The position numbers were made by a program, and so were the translations under genes. 64,000 nt of DNA. It comes from Bacteroidota bacterium. GTDB taxonomy: Bacteria > Bacteroidota > Bacteroidia > Flavobacteriales > Crocinitomicaceae. Below the pieces are notes generated by a model. The model searched no databases. It was given only the letters and a program-made list of their open reading frames with translations, and was not told the origin of the DNA. The stretch is taken from positions 18,057 through 82,056 of the forward strand of contig JAKQEZ010000451.1 of NCBI GenBank assembly GCA_029558435.1, in the 5' to 3' direction. Positions 52,520-64,000 of this stretch are shown piece by piece; within the stretch, counting starts at the first letter, position 1, and the number at the start of each line of letters is the position of its first letter.

Positions 52520-52592
52520 ACGGGCTTAGCTCAGCTGGTAGAGTAGTGGTCTCCAAAACCATTGGTCGTGGGTTCGAATCCTACAGCCCGTG
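52520..52592 (+). tRNA. tRNA-Trp (CCA)
   Basis: Acceptor ACGGGCT/AGCCCGT, discriminator G. Anticodon arm GTGGT CTCCAAA ACCAT gives CCA. Lies in the standard place between tuf and secE. Confidence 0.96.
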
Positions 52593-52613
52593 CAAACTTA
52601 AAAAAACATTAAA

Positions 52614-52835
52614 GTGGCAAATTTTATTAACTATATCAACGAAACTATTGAAGAGTTAGTCCACAGAGTTTCTTGGCCTACTTGGAAAGAATTGCAAAAC
52701 AATACTATCATTGTAGTTGTAGCATCTATTTTGATTTCATTAATTATATTTGTTATGGACTATGTTGCTGGTATCGTGCCATCTAATGGAGGATTCTGGA
52801 AAGGAGTTCTTGGTTTCATTTATAGTGGATTTTAA
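52614..52835 (+). CDS. secE: Preprotein translocase subunit SecE
   Basis: 73 residues from a GTG start: NFINYINETIEELVHRVSWP, TWKELQNNT and one membrane helix (IIVVVASILISLIIFVMDYV). Single-helix SecE of the SecYEG channel. nusG follows after 13 bp. Confidence 0.95.
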   Translation: MANFINYINETIEELVHRVSWPTWKELQNNTIIVVVASILISLIIFVMDYVAGIVPSNGGFWKGVLGFIYSGF

Positions 52836-52848
52836 TTTGTGATTAGTG

Positions 52849-53400
52849 ATGAGTGAAATCAAAAAATTATGGTATGTAGTTAGAGCCATTAGCGGCAAAG
52901 AGAAAAAAGTGAAAGAATATCTTGAACTTGAAATCTCTCGCATGAAATTGGACGATTACATCGGGCAAGTATTGATTCCTACTGAAAAAGTTTTCCAAAT
53001 GAAAAATGGAAAAAAAGTAAGTAAGGAAAAAGCATATTTACCGGGATACGTTTTAGTAGAAGCTGCACTTGTTGGTGAGGTTTCTCACGTTATTAAAGGT
53101 ATTCCTAATGTTATTGGCTTCTTAGGGGCAGAAAAAGGTGGAGAACCTGTTCCAATGCGTCTTTCAGAAGTGAATAGAATTTTAGGAAAAGTTGATGAAC
53201 TTTTAGAAACTGAAGAAGAAATGAAAATTCCATTTATTGTTGGAGAATCTGTTAAGGTTATTGACGGTCCATTCAACAACTTCTCTGGTACAATTGAAGA
53301 AATCAACGAAGAAAAGAAAAAACTGAAAGTAATGGTGAAGATTTTTGGAAGAAAAAATCTTTTGGAATTAAGTTACTTACAGGTAGAAAAAGAAGTGTAA
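52849..53400 (+). CDS. nusG: Transcription termination/antitermination factor NusG
   Basis: 183 residues. NGN domain (LWYVVRAISGKEKKVKEYLE, AYLPGYVLVEA, IKGIPNVIGFLG) and C-terminal KOW domain (GESVKVIDGPFNNFSGTIEE). The ATG at 52849 is one codon after a GTG. The 81-bp gap to rplK holds no gene; a leader for ribosomal protein autoregulation is possible but not shown. Confidence 0.96.
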   Translation: MSEIKKLWYVVRAISGKEKKVKEYLELEISRMKLDDYIGQVLIPTEKVFQMKNGKKVSKEKAYLPGYVLVEAALVGEVSHVIKGIPNVIGFLGAEKGGEPVPMRLSEVNRILGKVDELLETEEEMKIPFIVGESVKVIDGPFNNFSGTIEEINEEKKKLKVMVKIFGRKNLLELSYLQVEKEV

Positions 53401-53481
53401 ATTTTTAACCGTAGGAGTGAGTTAGACGAATAAAGCTTCCCGTCGCTTGAGCTCATGTTTGACTACATAATTTAAATACAA

Positions 53482-53931
53482 ATGGCAAAAGAAGTATCAG
53501 GCTTGATTAAATTGCAAATCAAAGGTGGTGCTGCTAATCCTGCACCTCCAGTAGGACCTGCTTTGGGTTCTAAAGGGGTGAACATCATGGAGTTCTGTAA
53601 GCAATTCAATGCTAGAACACAAGATAAAGCAGGAAAAGTTGTTCCAGTTGTTATCACTGTGTACAGTGATAAATCTTTTGATTTTATTCTAAAAACAGCT
53701 CCAGCTGCTTCGCAAATCTTGGAAATTGGTAAATTCAAAAAAGGATCTGGTGAGCCTAACCGCTCTAAAGTAGGTTCTTTAACTTGGGACCAAGTTCGTA
53801 CGATTGCAGAAGATAAGCTAGCAGATTTGAACTGTTTTACTGTTGACGCAGCTATGACTATGGTTGCAGGTACTGCACGTAGTATGGGTGTTACAGTTAA
53901 AGGTGGAGAAGAACCTAAATCTAAAAATTAA
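53482..53931 (+). CDS. rplK: 50S ribosomal protein L11
   Basis: 149 residues: [38 protein letters not shown], then [20 protein letters not shown] and [10 protein letters not shown]. Part of the GTPase-associated centre. rplA follows after 5 bp. Confidence 0.98.
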   Translation: MAKEVSGLIKLQIKGGAANPAPPVGPALGSKGVNIMEFCKQFNARTQDKAGKVVPVVITVYSDKSFDFILKTAPAASQILEIGKFKKGSGEPNRSKVGSLTWDQVRTIAEDKLADLNCFTVDAAMTMVAGTARSMGVTVKGGEEPKSKN

Positions 53932-53936
53932 TAGTT

Positions 53937-54632
53937 ATGGCAAGAGTATCTAAGAAAAGAAAGGAGATTTTGGCGAAATACGATTTCACAAAATCATACA
54001 GCTTGGCAGAAGCTAGTAAATTAGTTAGAGAAATCTCTACAACTAAGTTTGATGCATCTATTGATGTTTCAGTTCGTTTAGGTGTTGACCCTCGCAAAGC
54101 AAACCAAATGGTGCGTGGAACGGTGGCATTGCCTCATGGTACTGGTAAAGATGTTCGTGTATTGGTTTTATGTACTCCTGACAAAGAAGCGGAAGCTAAA
54201 GCGGCAGGTGCAGATCACGTAGGTTTGGACGATTATATCGAAAAAATCAAAGGTGGTTGGACTGATATCGATGTTATCATTACATTACCTTCTGTTATGG
54301 GTAAAGTTGGTGCTTTAGGTCGTGTTTTAGGACCAAGAGGATTGATGCCTAACCCTAAAACAGGAACTGTAACAATGGATGTTGCAAAAGCTGTGGAAGA
54401 AGTAAAAGCGGGTAAAATTGATTTCAAAGTTGATAAATTTGGTAATATCCACGCAGGTATAGCAAGAGCTAGCTTTGACGGAGATAAAATCAAAGACAAC
54501 GTGAATGAATTAATTCAAACGCTTATTAAATTAAAACCGTCTGCTGCAAAAGGGACTTATATCAAAAGTATTTTCTTGAGTGCTACAATGAGCCCAAGTG
54601 TACAAGTTGATACAAAGTCTGTTGTTGCTTAA
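53937..54632 (+). CDS. rplA: 50S ribosomal protein L1
   Basis: 231 residues: [71 protein letters not shown]1 stalk protein; often an autoregulator of rplKA. Confidence 0.98.
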   Translation: MARVSKKRKEILAKYDFTKSYSLAEASKLVREISTTKFDASIDVSVRLGVDPRKANQMVRGTVALPHGTGKDVRVLVLCTPDKEAEAKAAGADHVGLDDYIEKIKGGWTDIDVIITLPSVMGKVGALGRVLGPRGLMPNPKTGTVTMDVAKAVEEVKAGKIDFKVDKFGNIHAGIARASFDGDKIKDNVNELIQTLIKLKPSAAKGTYIKSIFLSATMSPSVQVDTKSVVA

Positions 54633-54644
54633 AACTGATTTATA

Positions 54645-55166
54645 ATGAATAGAGAAGAAAAAGCAAAGTATATAGACGATTTAGCAGCTCAATTAAATGA
54701 GGCAAATGTTGTCTATCTGGCAGATACAGCAGATTTAACTGTAGAAGTAATCAATCAGTTGAGAAGAAAATGTTTTCAAAATAACATCAGTATTCGTGTA
54801 GTAAAGAATACATTGTTAGCGAAAGCAATTGAAAAAGTTGATAGCAAAAACTTTGGTGATTTACCAACTGTTTTGGCAGGGTCAACTTCTATCATGTTCT
54901 CAGAAGTAGGTAACGCTCCTGCTAAATTAATTAAAGACTTTAGAGCTAAAAATGCGAAACCAATTTTAAAAGGTGCTTATATTGAAGAAGCAGTTTTTAT
55001 TGGTGACAATCAATTAGATGCTTTAGTTGCAATTAAAAGTAAGGAAGAAGTTATTGGTGATATCATCGGATTGCTTCAAAGTCCTGCTAAAAATGTTATC
55101 TCTGCTCTTAAAGGGCAAGGAGGTAAGATTGCCGGAATCCTTAAAACGCTCGAAGAAAGAGCATAA
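54645..55166 (+). CDS. rplJ: 50S ribosomal protein L10
   Basis: 173 residues: MNREEKAKYIDDLAAQLNEA, RVVKNTLLAKAIEK, GSTSIMFSE, and C-terminal helix (SALKGQGGKIAGILKTLEER) that carries L7/L12 dimers. rplL follows after 45 bp. Confidence 0.97.
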   Translation: MNREEKAKYIDDLAAQLNEANVVYLADTADLTVEVINQLRRKCFQNNISIRVVKNTLLAKAIEKVDSKNFGDLPTVLAGSTSIMFSEVGNAPAKLIKDFRAKNAKPILKGAYIEEAVFIGDNQLDALVAIKSKEEVIGDIIGLLQSPAKNVISALKGQGGKIAGILKTLEERA

Positions 55167-55211
55167 TATTTTAGAAATAATTATTTTTGAACCTTTTTAA
55201 ATTTTAATAAA

Positions 55212-55592
55212 ATGGCAGATTTAAAACAAATCGCGGAAACATTAGTTAACTTAACAGTTAAAGAAGTAAATGAATTAGCTGCAATCTTAAAAGATGAGTA
55301 TGGTATCGAGCCAGCAGCAGCAGCAGTAGCAGTAGCAGCAGTAGGTGGTGGTGCTGGAGCAGGAGAAGCAGCAGCAGAACAAACTGAGTTCACTGTAATC
55401 TTGAAATCAGCAGGAGCTAACAAATTAGCTGTTGTTAAATTGGTGAAAGAATTGACAGGTCAAGGATTGAAAGAATCTAAAGACATCGTTGATGGTGCAC
55501 CTGCAACATTGAAAGAAGGCGTTTCTAAAGACGAGGCTGAAGGTCTTAAAAAATCTTTAGAAGAAGCTGGAGCTGAAGTTGAAATTAAGTAA
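55212..55592 (+). CDS. rplL: 50S ribosomal protein L7/L12
   Basis: 126 residues: N-terminal dimer domain ([20 protein letters not shown]), an Ala/Gly hinge encoded by a GCA/GTA triplet run, and the C-terminal factor-binding domain ([33 protein letters not shown]). Confidence 0.98.
   Translation: MADLKQIAETLVNLTVKEVNELAAILKDEYGIEPAAAAVAVAAVGGGAGAGEAAAEQTEFTVILKSAGANKLAVVKLVKELTGQGLKESKDIVDGAPATLKEGVSKDEAEGLKKSLEEAGAEVEIK
55312..55380 (+). repeat. GCA/GTA triplet run in the rplL hinge
   Basis: The hinge codons are almost all GCA with some GTA, forming a near-perfect 3-base tandem repeat in two blocks (55312-55352 and 55365-55380) separated by GGT/GGA codons. Confidence 0.7.
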
Positions 55593-55612
55593 TTTTACTT
55601 TATACTAAGGAA

Positions 55613-55637
55613 GGCGTCCCGAAATTTTCGGGATGCC
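55613..55637 (+). terminator. rplL-rpoB attenuator hairpin
   Basis: Near-perfect 25-base inverted repeat (GGCGTCCCGAAA with TTTCGGGATGCC around one T, one G-T wobble), followed after 8 bases by a T run. Placed where bacteria often attenuate or process the stalk-rpoBC transcript. Confidence 0.7.
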
Positions 55638-55694
55638 TATTCCTGTTTTTAGGCCTAAACACGCTAGAATGCCCATAATCATAAACAAAAACGT

Positions 55695-58600
55695 TTGACA
55701 TTGGCAACAAATAATAAGACAACAAGAATAAGCTTTGCAACGGGTAAAGCACAGTTTGATTATCCAGATTTCTTGGATATTCAATTAAAATCCTTTCAAG
55801 AATTTTTCCAGTTAGAAACTACTCCGGAAAATCGTGAAAGTGAAGGATTGTATAAAGTTTTTGCTGAAAACTTTCCAATATCTGATACGAGAAATCAATT
55901 CGTGTTGGAGTTTTTGGATTACTTCATCGATCCACCAAGATACACCATCGAAGAGTGTATTGAAAGAGGTTTAACTTATAGTGTGCCGTTAAAGGCTAAA
56001 TTAAAACTGTATTGTACAGACCCTGAACACGAAGATTTTGAAACTATCGTACAGGATGTGTATTTGGGAACTATCCCATACATGACTCCAAAAGGTTCAT
56101 TTGTTGTAAATGGTGCTGAACGTGTTATCGTTTCTCAATTGCACCGTTCTCCAGGTGTTTTCTTTGGACAAAGTCGCCATGCAAATGGTGTTAAGTTGTA
56201 TTCAGCTCGTGTAATTCCTTTCAAAGGTTCATGGATTGAGTTTGCAACGGATATTAATAATGTAATGTACGCTTATATTGATCGTAAGAAAAAGTTGCCT
56301 GTTACAACTCTTTTCCGTGCAATCGGTTATGAAAGCGATAAAGATATTTTAGAAATTTTCGGATTGGCTGATGAAGTGAAAGTTTCAAAAGCTGCTTTGA
56401 AAAAAATAGTAGGCCGTCAATTGGCTGCTCGTGTGTTAAAATCATGGGTTGAAGATTTCGTAGATGAAGATACAGGAGAAGTTGTATCTATCGAACGTAA
56501 CGAAATTTTATTAGATCGTGAAACTTTCCTTGAAGAAGAACACATTGACTTAATTGTTGATGCGGGTGTTAAAACAATTATTCTTCATAAAGAAAATGCC
56601 AACTCTGCTGATTATGGCATTATTTACAACACACTTCAAAAAGATATTTCCAACTCTGAAAAAGAGGCTGTAGAACATATTTACCGTCAATTGCGTAACG
56701 CTGAACCACCTGATTATGAAACAGCAAAATCTGTATTTGAGAAATTATTCTTCTCAGATACACGCTATGATTTAGGTGAAGTAGGTCGTTTCAGATTGAA
56801 TAAAAAATTAGGAATTGATAATTCTGAAGAATCACGCGTTTTAACGAAAGAAGATATCATTTTAATCATTAAATATTTGATTGAATTGATTAACTCAAAA
56901 GCGGATGTGGATGATATTGACCACTTGTCAAACCGTCGTGTTAGAACGGTAGGTGAACAATTATATGCTCAATTTGGTGTTGGTTTGGCTCGTATGGCAA
57001 GAACTATCCGTGAGCGTATGAACGTGCGCGATAATGAGGTCTTTACTCCAATTGACTTGATTAACGCTAAAACACTTTCTTCTGTTATCAACTCATTCTT
57101 TGGTACTAACCAGTTATCTCAGTTCATGGACCAAACAAACCCATTGGCAGAGGTAACTCACAAACGTCGTTTGTCGGCATTAGGACCTGGTGGACTTTCT
57201 CGCGATCGTGCAGGGTTTGAGGTGCGTGACGTTCACTATACACACTACGGACGTTTGTGTACAATTGAAACACCAGAGGGACCAAACATCGGTTTGATTT
57301 CTTCACTTTGTGTGTTTGCAAAAATCAATAAATTAGGTTTCATTGAAACGCCATATAGAAATGTAGAAAATGGTGTGGTGAATTTAAAAGATGAACCAGT
57401 TTATTTAACAGCAGAAGAAGAAGAAGCAAAAACTATTGCACAAGCTAATGCTAAGATTGACGATAAGGGTAACTTCTTAACGGAGTATGTAAAAGCACGA
57501 TATGAAGGAGATTTCCCTGTAGTTAATCCTACAGAATTAAGCTTGATGGACGTAGGTGCAAACCAAATTGCATCCATTGCGGCATCTTCTATTCCTTTCT
57601 TGGAAAATGACGACGCCAACCGTGCATTGATGGGATCGAACATGCAACGTCAAGCTGTTCCATTGTTAAAACCATCTGCTCCAATTGTTGGTACTGGTAT
57701 CGAACGTTTGGTAGCAAGAGATTCACGTGTTTTAATTAATGCTGAAGGAGCTGGTGTTGTAACTTATGTGGATGCAGATGAAATTGTAATTACATACGAC
57801 TGGAACGAAGACGATAAATTGGTAAGCTTCGAGACAGAAGAAAAACGTTACATGTTAACGAAGTTCAAGAAAACTAACCAAAATATGTGTATCAACCTAA
57901 AACCAATTGTTACTGTTGGTGATAGAGTTGAAAAAGGTCAAGTTCTTTGTGAAGGTTATGCAACACAACAAGGTGAATTGGCTTTAGGTCAAAACTTGAA
58001 AGTAGCATTCATGCCTTGGAAAGGATATAACTTTGAGGATGCGATTGTAATTTCTGAAAAAGTGGTACGCGATGACATGTTTACATCTATCCACATTGAT
58101 GAATATACATTAGAAGTACGTGATACAAAACGTGGTATGGAAGAGTTAACTTCTGACATTCCAAACGTTTCTGAAGAGGCAACAAAAGACTTGGATGAAA
58201 ACGGTTTGATTCGTATCGGTGCTGAAATCAAAGAAGGCGACATCTTAATTGGTAAGATTACTCCAAAAGGAGAAACTGATCCAACGCCAGAAGAAAAATT
58301 GTTAAGAGCTATCTTCGGTGATAAAGCAGGTGATGTGAAAGATGCATCATTAAAAGCTGGACCATCATTGAGAGGGGTAGTGATTGACAAAAAATTGTTC
58401 TCAAGAGCAGTTAAAGATAGAAAAGCGAAAGCACAAGATAAACCAATTTTGGAAGGATTAGATGCTGAATATGAAAAAGATTATGCAGTATTGAAAAAAC
58501 AATTGGTAGATAAATTATTGAAAATTATCGGTGAAGAAAAATCTGCTGGTGTTTTCAATAACTTCCGTGAAGAAATCATTAAAAAAGGTTCTAAATTCAC

Positions 58601-59510
58601 AGAAAAGAATTTATTTGCAATTGATTATACAATTGTTAACCCTACAAATTGGACAAGTGATACACGTTTGAATACGTTAATTGGACGCGTTTTACATAAT
58701 TTCACAATTAAGTCAAACGATGTGCTTGGAGCATATAAACGTAAAAAATTCCATATCTCTGTAGGTGATGAATTGCCAGCAGGAATTATCAAAATGGCAA
58801 AAGTTTATGTTGCTAAAAAACGTAAATTAAGAGTCGGTGATAAAATGGCTGGACGTCACGGTAACAAAGGTATCGTTGCCAACATCGTTCGTCAAGAAGA
58901 TATGCCATTCTTAGAAGATGGAACGCCAGTAGATATCGTGTTGAACCCACTTGGGGTACCTTCACGTATGAACCTTGGACAGATTTACGAAACTGTATTA
59001 GGTTGGGCAGGACAAAAACTAGGAGTGAAGTTTGCTACACCAATTTTTGATGGAGCTCAACCAGAACATATCGATGAGTGGTGTGATAAAGCTGGAATTC
59101 CAAGATCAGGTAAAACGTATTTATACGATGGAGGAACGGGAGAACGTTTCCACCAACCTGCAACTGTTGGGGTAATTTACATGTTGAAATTATCACACAT
59201 GGTGGATGACAAAATGCACGCTCGTTCTATCGGACCATACTCGTTGATTACACAACAACCATTGGGTGGTAAAGCTCAGTTTGGTGGTCAGCGTTTTGGT
59301 GAGATGGAGGTTTGGGCATTGGAAGCATTTGGTGCAGCCAACATTCTACAAGAGATTTTGACGGTTAAATCAGATGACGTGATGGGTCGTGCAAAAGCTT
59401 ACGAAGCAATTGTTAAAGGAGACAACATTCCAGAACCTGGAATTCCTGAATCATTTAACGTATTGTTACATGAGTTGAGAGGACTTTGTCTAAATGTGTC
59501 ATTGGATTAA
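55695..59510 (+). CDS. rpoB: DNA-directed RNA polymerase subunit beta
   Basis: 1271 residues. [20 protein letters not shown], the rifampicin-pocket region ([40 protein letters not shown]), MAGRHGNKG, and C-terminal [19 protein letters not shown]. There is no ATG: translation must start at the TTG at 55695 or the TTG at 55701 (the second giving [12 protein letters not shown]). Transcribed with rpoC, 27 bp away. Confidence 0.97.
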   Translation: MTLATNNKTTRISFATGKAQFDYPDFLDIQLKSFQEFFQLETTPENRESEGLYKVFAENFPISDTRNQFVLEFLDYFIDPPRYTIEECIERGLTYSVPLKAKLKLYCTDPEHEDFETIVQDVYLGTIPYMTPKGSFVVNGAERVIVSQLHRSPGVFFGQSRHANGVKLYSARVIPFKGSWIEFATDINNVMYAYIDRKKKLPVTTLFRAIGYESDKDILEIFGLADEVKVSKAALKKIVGRQLAARVLKSWVEDFVDEDTGEVVSIERNEILLDRETFLEEEHIDLIVDAGVKTIILHKENANSADYGIIYNTLQKDISNSEKEAVEHIYRQLRNAEPPDYETAKSVFEKLFFSDTRYDLGEVGRFRLNKKLGIDNSEESRVLTKEDIILIIKYLIELINSKADVDDIDHLSNRRVRTVGEQLYAQFGVGLARMARTIRERMNVRDNEVFTPIDLINAKTLSSVINSFFGTNQLSQFMDQTNPLAEVTHKRRLSALGPGGLSRDRAGFEVRDVHYTHYGRLCTIETPEGPNIGLISSLCVFAKINKLGFIETPYRNVENGVVNLKDEPVYLTAEEEEAKTIAQANAKIDDKGNFLTEYVKARYEGDFPVVNPTELSLMDVGANQIASIAASSIPFLENDDANRALMGSNMQRQAVPLLKPSAPIVGTGIERLVARDSRVLINAEGAGVVTYVDADEIVITYDWNEDDKLVSFETEEKRYMLTKFKKTNQNMCINLKPIVTVGDRVEKGQVLCEGYATQQGELALGQNLKVAFMPWKGYNFEDAIVISEKVVRDDMFTSIHIDEYTLEVRDTKRGMEELTSDIPNVSEEATKDLDENGLIRIGAEIKEGDILIGKITPKGETDPTPEEKLLRAIFGDKAGDVKDASLKAGPSLRGVVIDKKLFSRAVKDRKAKAQDKPILEGLDAEYEKDYAVLKKQLVDKLLKIIGEEKSAGVFNNFREEIIKKGSKFTEKNLFAIDYTIVNPTNWTSDTRLNTLIGRVLHNFTIKSNDVLGAYKRKKFHISVGDELPAGIIKMAKVYVAKKRKLRVGDKMAGRHGNKGIVANIVRQEDMPFLEDGTPVDIVLNPLGVPSRMNLGQIYETVLGWAGQKLGVKFATPIFDGAQPEHIDEWCDKAGIPRSGKTYLYDGGTGERFHQPATVGVIYMLKLSHMVDDKMHARSIGPYSLITQQPLGGKAQFGGQRFGEMEVWALEAFGAANILQEILTVKSDDVMGRAKAYEAIVKGDNIPEPGIPESFNVLLHELRGLCLNVSLD

Positions 59511-59537
59511 TTTTGAATTAAAGAAACAAGCAATAGT

Positions 59538-62500
59538 ATGGGTTTTAGAAAAGAAACACCAAAAAAACAAAGCAGCTTTAATAAGTTGACTATTTCCTTA
59601 GCTTCTCCAGAGCAAATCTTGGAGCAATCAAGCGGGGAGGTTTTAAAGCCAGAAACGATTAACTATCGTACTTATAAACCTGAACGTGATGGTCTTTTCT
59701 GTGAGCGTATTTTCGGTCCAGTTAAAGATTACGAATGTCACTGTGGTAAATACAAACGTATTCGCTACAAAGGGATTGTTTGTGACCGTTGTGGTGTTGA
59801 AGTAACAGAGAAAAAAGTGCGCCGTGAAAGAATGGGACACATTTCTTTGGTAGTTCCTGTTGCACACATCTGGTATTTCCGTTCACTTCCAAATAAAATT
59901 GGTTATCTTTTAGGATTGCCAACGAAAAAATTGGATCAAATTATTTATTACGAGCGTTATGTAGTAATCCAATCAGGTATTGCTGTTAATGTTGATGGTA
60001 AAGAATTAAAACGTTTAGATTTCTTAACAGAAGAGGAATACTTAAATATTTTAGAGTCATTACCAGTAGAAAATCAATATTTAGAAGATACAGACCCTAA
60101 TAAGTTTATCGCGAAAATGGGTGCTGAAGCTATTTATGATTTGTTACGTGGTTTGGATTTGGAATCAACTTCATACGATTTACGTCACCAAGCAAATACA
60201 GAAACTTCTGTTCAAAGAAAACACGAAGCACTAAAACGTTTGCAAGTTGTTGAGGCAATGCGTGAATCGCAAGAGCATATTGATAACCGCCCAGAATGGA
60301 TGGTTGTTAAAGTTGTTCCAGTTATTCCACCAGAATTGCGTCCGTTAGTTCCTTTAGATGGTGGACGTTTTGCTACTTCTGACTTGAATGACTTGTATCG
60401 TCGTGTAATTATCAGAAACAACCGTTTGAAGCGTTTGATTGAAATCAAAGCTCCGGAAGTGATTTTGCGCAACGAAAAACGTATGTTGCAAGAAGCGGTA
60501 GATTCATTGTTTGATAACTCAAGAAAATCATCTGCAGTTAAAACAGAATCCAACCGTCCATTAAAATCGTTGTCTGACTCGTTGAAAGGAAAACAAGGTC
60601 GTTTCCGTCAAAACTTGTTGGGTAAACGTGTGGATTATTCAGCACGTTCGGTAATTGTTGTTGGACCAACATTAAAATTACACGAATGTGGTTTGCCAAA
60701 AGACATGGCAGCTGAGTTATACAAACCGTTCATCATTCGTAAGATGATTGAGCGTGGAATTGTAAAAACAGTTAAATCCGCTAAGAAAATTGTTGATAGA
60801 AAAGAGCCTGTTGTTTGGGATATTTTGGAGAATGTATTGAAAGGACACCCAGTATTATTGAACCGTGCTCCTACTTTGCACCGTTTGGGTATCCAAGCAT
60901 TCCAACCAAAATTAATTGAAGGAAAAGCAATTCGTCTTCACCCATTGGTTACAACAGCGTTCAACGCCGACTTTGACGGTGACCAAATGGCGGTTCACTT
61001 ACCTTTGGGTAACGCTGCAATTTTGGAAGCTCAGTTATTGATGTTGGCTTCGCACAATATTTTGAACCCTGCAAATGGTGCACCTATTGCCGTTCCTTCT
61101 CAGGACATGGTGTTGGGTCTTTACTACATCACAAAATCGAAAAAATCTACAGCAGATGAAATCGTGAAAGGTGAAGGGGGGATTTTCTATTCTGCAGAAG
61201 AAGTTATCATTGCATACAACGAGCGTAAATTAGATTTACATGCCGAAATCAAAGTAAAAGACTATGATTTGAATTTCAATGGTGAACCTGAATTGATGAT
61301 GATTGAAACAACTTGTGGACGTGTGTTATTTAACCAAATTGCACCAAGAGAAGCAGGTTTCATCAACGAGGTTATCACTAAAAAATCAATGCGTGATATT
61401 ATTGGTAACGTATTGAAAGTTTGTGGTACTGCTCGTACAGCTAAATTCTTAGATGATATCAAAGAATTGGGTTATGAAATGGCATTCAAAGGAGGTTTAT
61501 CTTTCAACTTAGACGACATTATCATTCCGAAAGAAAAAGCTATTTTGGTTGGTAAAGCTGAAGAAGAAGTGAAAGAGGTAATGATGAACTATAACATGGG
61601 TCTTATTACCAACAACGAGCGCTACAACCAAATTATTGATATTTGGACACATACCAACTCACGTTTAACACAAACGTTGATGGATCAATTGAAAAACGAC
61701 CGTCAAGGATTCAACTCTATTTACATGATGTTTGACTCTGGGGCGCGTGGTTCGAAAGAACAGATTCGTCAGTTGTCTGGTATGCGTGGATTGATGGCGA
61801 AACCGCAAAAATCGGGTGCTACAACACAAGAAATTATTGAAAACCCAATTTTATCGAACTTTAAAGAAGGGTTATCTATCTTGGAGTACTTTATTTCTAC
61901 GCACGGTGCGCGTAAAGGTTTGGCCGATACAGCGTTAAAAACAGCCGATGCAGGTTATTTGACTCGTCGTTTGGTGGACGTTGCACAAGACGTTGTTATC
62001 AATGCCGATGACTGTGGAACATTGAGAGGATTACATGCAACTGCTTTGCGTAAAAATGATGAAATTGTTGAACCATTGTATGACCGTATTTTAGGACGTA
62101 CATCTGTTCATGATGTTTACCATCCAGATACAGAAGAATTAATTGTTGCTGGTGGTGAAATTATTTCTGAAGAAATTGCAGCTGCTATTGACAATGCAGG
62201 AATTGAAGAAGTTGAAATTCGTTCTGTATTGACATGTGAAATGAGAAGAGGTGTTTGTGCTAAATGTTACGGACGTAACTTGTCGAACCACCGCTTGGCA
62301 CAAATTGGTGATTCTGTTGGTGTAATTGCGGCACAATCCATTGGTGAGCCTGGTACACAGTTGACACTACGTACATTCCACGTTGGGGGTACTGCGTCAA
62401 ACATTGCAGGTGAATCTGATATCAAAGCAAAAACAGCTGGTAGATTGGAGATTGAAGAGTTGAGAACAGTTGTTTCTAAAGATGCTAATGGTAGCGAAGT

Positions 62501-63824
62501 AGAAGTAGTTGTTGGACGTTCAGCTGAATTGAAAGTAATTGACGAAAAAACAGGTGTAGTTGCAATGATTGCAAACATTCCTTATGGTGCTGAAATGAAA
62601 GCGAAAAACGGTTCTAAAGTTGCCAAAGGTGATGTAATTTGTAAATGGGACCCGTATAATGCCGTAATCTTGTCAGAAGTTTCTGGTAAGGCTGTATTTG
62701 ACAGTGTTATTGATGGTATCACTTACCGTGAAGAAGTCGATGAGCAAACAGGATTTACAGAAAAGGTTATTATCGAGTCGCGTGATAAGAAAAAGAACCC
62801 TGCAATTCATATCATTGATCCTAAAACAAAAGAAGTTTTAAGAGAATATTCATTGCCTGTTGATGCACACATTTCTATTAAAGAAGGTGAAGTGTTAGAA
62901 GCAGGTAAAGTATTAGCAAAAATCCCACGTAAGTCTGGTAAGTCTGGGGATATCACCGGAGGTTTACCACGTGTAACAGAGTTATTCGAAGCACGTAACC
63001 CTTCTAACCCAGCGGTAGTATCAGAAATTGATGGTATTGCAGAATACGGTAAAGTGAAGAGAGGTAACAGAGAAATTTCGATTACATCTAAATCAGGTGA
63101 AGTTCGTAAATACTTAGTTCCACTTTCTAAACACATCTTGGTACAAGAAAATGACTTTGTTCGTGCTGGACAACCATTATCAGACGGAGCAATTACTCCA
63201 AACGATATTTTGAACATCCAAGGACCTACAAAAGTGCAAGAATACATTGTAAATGAAATCCAAGAGGTTTACCGTTTACAAGGGGTAAAAATTAACGACA
63301 AACACTTCGAGGTTATTGTACGTCAGATGATGTTGAAAGCCGAAGTTGTTGATGCGGGAGATACTCGTTTCTTGGAAGGACAATCTGTTCACAAAGCAGA
63401 TATCATGGAAGAAAACGATGAAATCTTTGGTAAGAAAGTAGTAGTTGACGCTGGAGATTCAACTGTGTTGAAACCAGGACAAATTGTTACCGCTCGTAAA
63501 TTGAGAGATGAAAACTCACAATTGAGACGTGCTGACAAGAAATTGGTTGAAGCAAGAGAAGCTATCCCTGCAACATCTACTCAGTTGTTACAAGGTATCA
63601 CAAGAGCATCATTGCAAACACAATCGTTTATTTCTGCGGCATCGTTCCAGGAAACAACGAAAGTATTGAATGAAGCTGCTGTTGCTGGTAAACAAGATTT
63701 CTTGTTAGGATTAAAAGAAAACGTTATCGTTGGTCACTTAATCCCTGCTGGTACAGGTGTTCGCAATTTCCAAAAAGTAATTGTTGGAGACAAAGAACAA
63801 ATGGAAGAAATTTCAAAAAAATAA
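59538..63824 (+). CDS. rpoC: DNA-directed RNA polymerase subunit beta'
   Basis: 1428 residues. N-terminal zinc finger ([20 protein letters not shown]), catalytic [17 protein letters not shown], bridge/trigger regions ([20 protein letters not shown]), second zinc site ([13 protein letters not shown]) and [16 protein letters not shown]. Ends the block; no ribosomal protein genes follow before the terminator. Confidence 0.98.
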   Translation: MGFRKETPKKQSSFNKLTISLASPEQILEQSSGEVLKPETINYRTYKPERDGLFCERIFGPVKDYECHCGKYKRIRYKGIVCDRCGVEVTEKKVRRERMGHISLVVPVAHIWYFRSLPNKIGYLLGLPTKKLDQIIYYERYVVIQSGIAVNVDGKELKRLDFLTEEEYLNILESLPVENQYLEDTDPNKFIAKMGAEAIYDLLRGLDLESTSYDLRHQANTETSVQRKHEALKRLQVVEAMRESQEHIDNRPEWMVVKVVPVIPPELRPLVPLDGGRFATSDLNDLYRRVIIRNNRLKRLIEIKAPEVILRNEKRMLQEAVDSLFDNSRKSSAVKTESNRPLKSLSDSLKGKQGRFRQNLLGKRVDYSARSVIVVGPTLKLHECGLPKDMAAELYKPFIIRKMIERGIVKTVKSAKKIVDRKEPVVWDILENVLKGHPVLLNRAPTLHRLGIQAFQPKLIEGKAIRLHPLVTTAFNADFDGDQMAVHLPLGNAAILEAQLLMLASHNILNPANGAPIAVPSQDMVLGLYYITKSKKSTADEIVKGEGGIFYSAEEVIIAYNERKLDLHAEIKVKDYDLNFNGEPELMMIETTCGRVLFNQIAPREAGFINEVITKKSMRDIIGNVLKVCGTARTAKFLDDIKELGYEMAFKGGLSFNLDDIIIPKEKAILVGKAEEEVKEVMMNYNMGLITNNERYNQIIDIWTHTNSRLTQTLMDQLKNDRQGFNSIYMMFDSGARGSKEQIRQLSGMRGLMAKPQKSGATTQEIIENPILSNFKEGLSILEYFISTHGARKGLADTALKTADAGYLTRRLVDVAQDVVINADDCGTLRGLHATALRKNDEIVEPLYDRILGRTSVHDVYHPDTEELIVAGGEIISEEIAAAIDNAGIEEVEIRSVLTCEMRRGVCAKCYGRNLSNHRLAQIGDSVGVIAAQSIGEPGTQLTLRTFHVGGTASNIAGESDIKAKTAGRLEIEELRTVVSKDANGSEVEVVVGRSAELKVIDEKTGVVAMIANIPYGAEMKAKNGSKVAKGDVICKWDPYNAVILSEVSGKAVFDSVIDGITYREEVDEQTGFTEKVIIESRDKKKNPAIHIIDPKTKEVLREYSLPVDAHISIKEGEVLEAGKVLAKIPRKSGKSGDITGGLPRVTELFEARNPSNPAVVSEIDGIAEYGKVKRGNREISITSKSGEVRKYLVPLSKHILVQENDFVRAGQPLSDGAITPNDILNIQGPTKVQEYIVNEIQEVYRLQGVKINDKHFEVIVRQMMLKAEVVDAGDTRFLEGQSVHKADIMEENDEIFGKKVVVDAGDSTVLKPGQIVTARKLRDENSQLRRADKKLVEAREAIPATSTQLLQGITRASLQTQSFISAASFQETTKVLNEAAVAGKQDFLLGLKENVIVGHLIPAGTGVRNFQKVIVGDKEQMEEISKK

Positions 63825-63869
63825 TCTTTCAGATAGGCATAAAGAAAGGCGCTCAATTGAGCACGAATG

Positions 63870-63897
63870 GTCGGAAGAAATTTCTTCCGACTTTTTT
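63870..63897 (+). terminator. Strong terminator after rpoC
   Basis: Perfect 22-base inverted repeat (GTCGGAAGAAA / TTTCTTCCGAC) followed by six T. A smaller palindrome (GCTCAATTGAGC, 63851-63862) precedes it. It closes the tuf-rpoC region. Confidence 0.9.
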
Positions 63898-63974
63898 GTA
63901 TTTATTAACCTTTAAATGTTGATATAAACAACTGATTATCAATAAAATAACTTGTTTTTAAGCTTTATTTTACT

Positions 63975-63982
63975 TATCTTTA
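63975..63982 (+). promoter_or_regulatory. Possible -7 box for a gene beyond the window
   Basis: TATCTTTA, the same near-consensus variant as upstream of cdsA. The last 100 bp after the rpoC terminator hold no other feature I can name. Confidence 0.3.
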
Positions 63983-64000
63983 ATGCTGATAATCAATATA

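Noticed and set aside
53401..53481. Possible L1 autoregulatory leader between nusG and rplK
   Set aside because: Only a 4-bp GACG/CGTC pairing could be found by eye; not enough to call an L1 site without folding and comparison.
55181..63247. Many antisense frames across rplL, rpoB and rpoC
   Set aside because: They mirror strongly codon-biased core genes, have no promoter or family signature and are shadows of the coding strand.

Overview
The window is a 64 kb piece of a low-GC Bacteroidota chromosome, most likely Flavobacteriales and possibly near Crocinitomicaceae; that family-level guess is inference. The evidence is: a PorU2/PorV2-type type IX secretion pair; almost no Shine-Dalgarno sequences; repeated Bacteroidota -7 promoter boxes (TAnnTTTG); a bacillithiol gene; SpeA-type arginine decarboxylase; SpaII-type signal peptides typical of the phylum; and the gene order tRNA-Thr/Tyr/Gly/Thr, tuf, tRNA-Trp, secE, nusG, rplKAJL, rpoBC. 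Nearly all of it is core genome. I saw no prophage, insertion sequence, CRISPR array or recognisable defence system.

Region by region. 1-5.2 kb: the end of a PorU2-like sortase gene and PorV2 (minus strand), then pssA-purS (plus), then a secreted sulfatase followed by a formylglycine-generating enzyme that can activate it. 5.3-9.8 kb: a zinc-ribbon methyltransferase, cdsA-psd (which with pssA gives the route to phosphatidylethanolamine), tRNA-Arg, a voltage-gated K+ channel and a lipoprotein. 9.9-18.6 kb: serS, a small conserved protein, paaABCD with divergent paaE, a short-chain dehydrogenase, dinB, tRNA-Leu, bshB1 and a first ArsR-like regulator. 18.7-26.3 kb: purF, an outer-membrane barrel protein with waaA, then a minus-strand run of a second ArsR-like regulator, radC, an unknown protein, an ABC ATPase and a YihY-family protein. 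26.5-34.1 kb: dut, sugar nucleotidyltransferase, a TPR lipoprotein, DUF4292 lipoprotein, an EnvC-like protein, then feoA-feoB and a tiny Cys-rich membrane protein. 34.4-43.3 kb: tRNA-Leu, tRNA-Gly, rpiB, lysS, speA, surE, lpxB, a SpoIID-like protein and a DksA-like protein. 43.3-50.6 kb: lspA, a UbiA-like protein, mreC-mreD-mrdA-rodA for cell elongation, and an OmpA-family lipoprotein. 50.7-63.9 kb: the tRNA/tuf/secE/nusG/ribosomal stalk/RNA polymerase block, closed by a strong terminator.

The most interesting structure is not a gene. A family of short AT-rich palindromes occurs at 12 places between 3.98 and 34.34 kb and nowhere in the last 30 kb. There are two types, with cores ATATCGCAATATTACGATAT and ATATCGAAATATTTCGATAT. 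The same off-centre mismatches recur in separate copies, two loci carry both types fused, three copies sit inside reading frames without breaking them, and each of two paralogous ArsR-like regulators has one about 76-81 bp upstream. A second notable signal is a tRNA-Arg in which the near-universal elbow pair G19-C56 is replaced by a covarying U19-A56.

Coordinates come from reading the sequence by eye together with supplied reading frames. Product names rest on motif recognition, not database searches.
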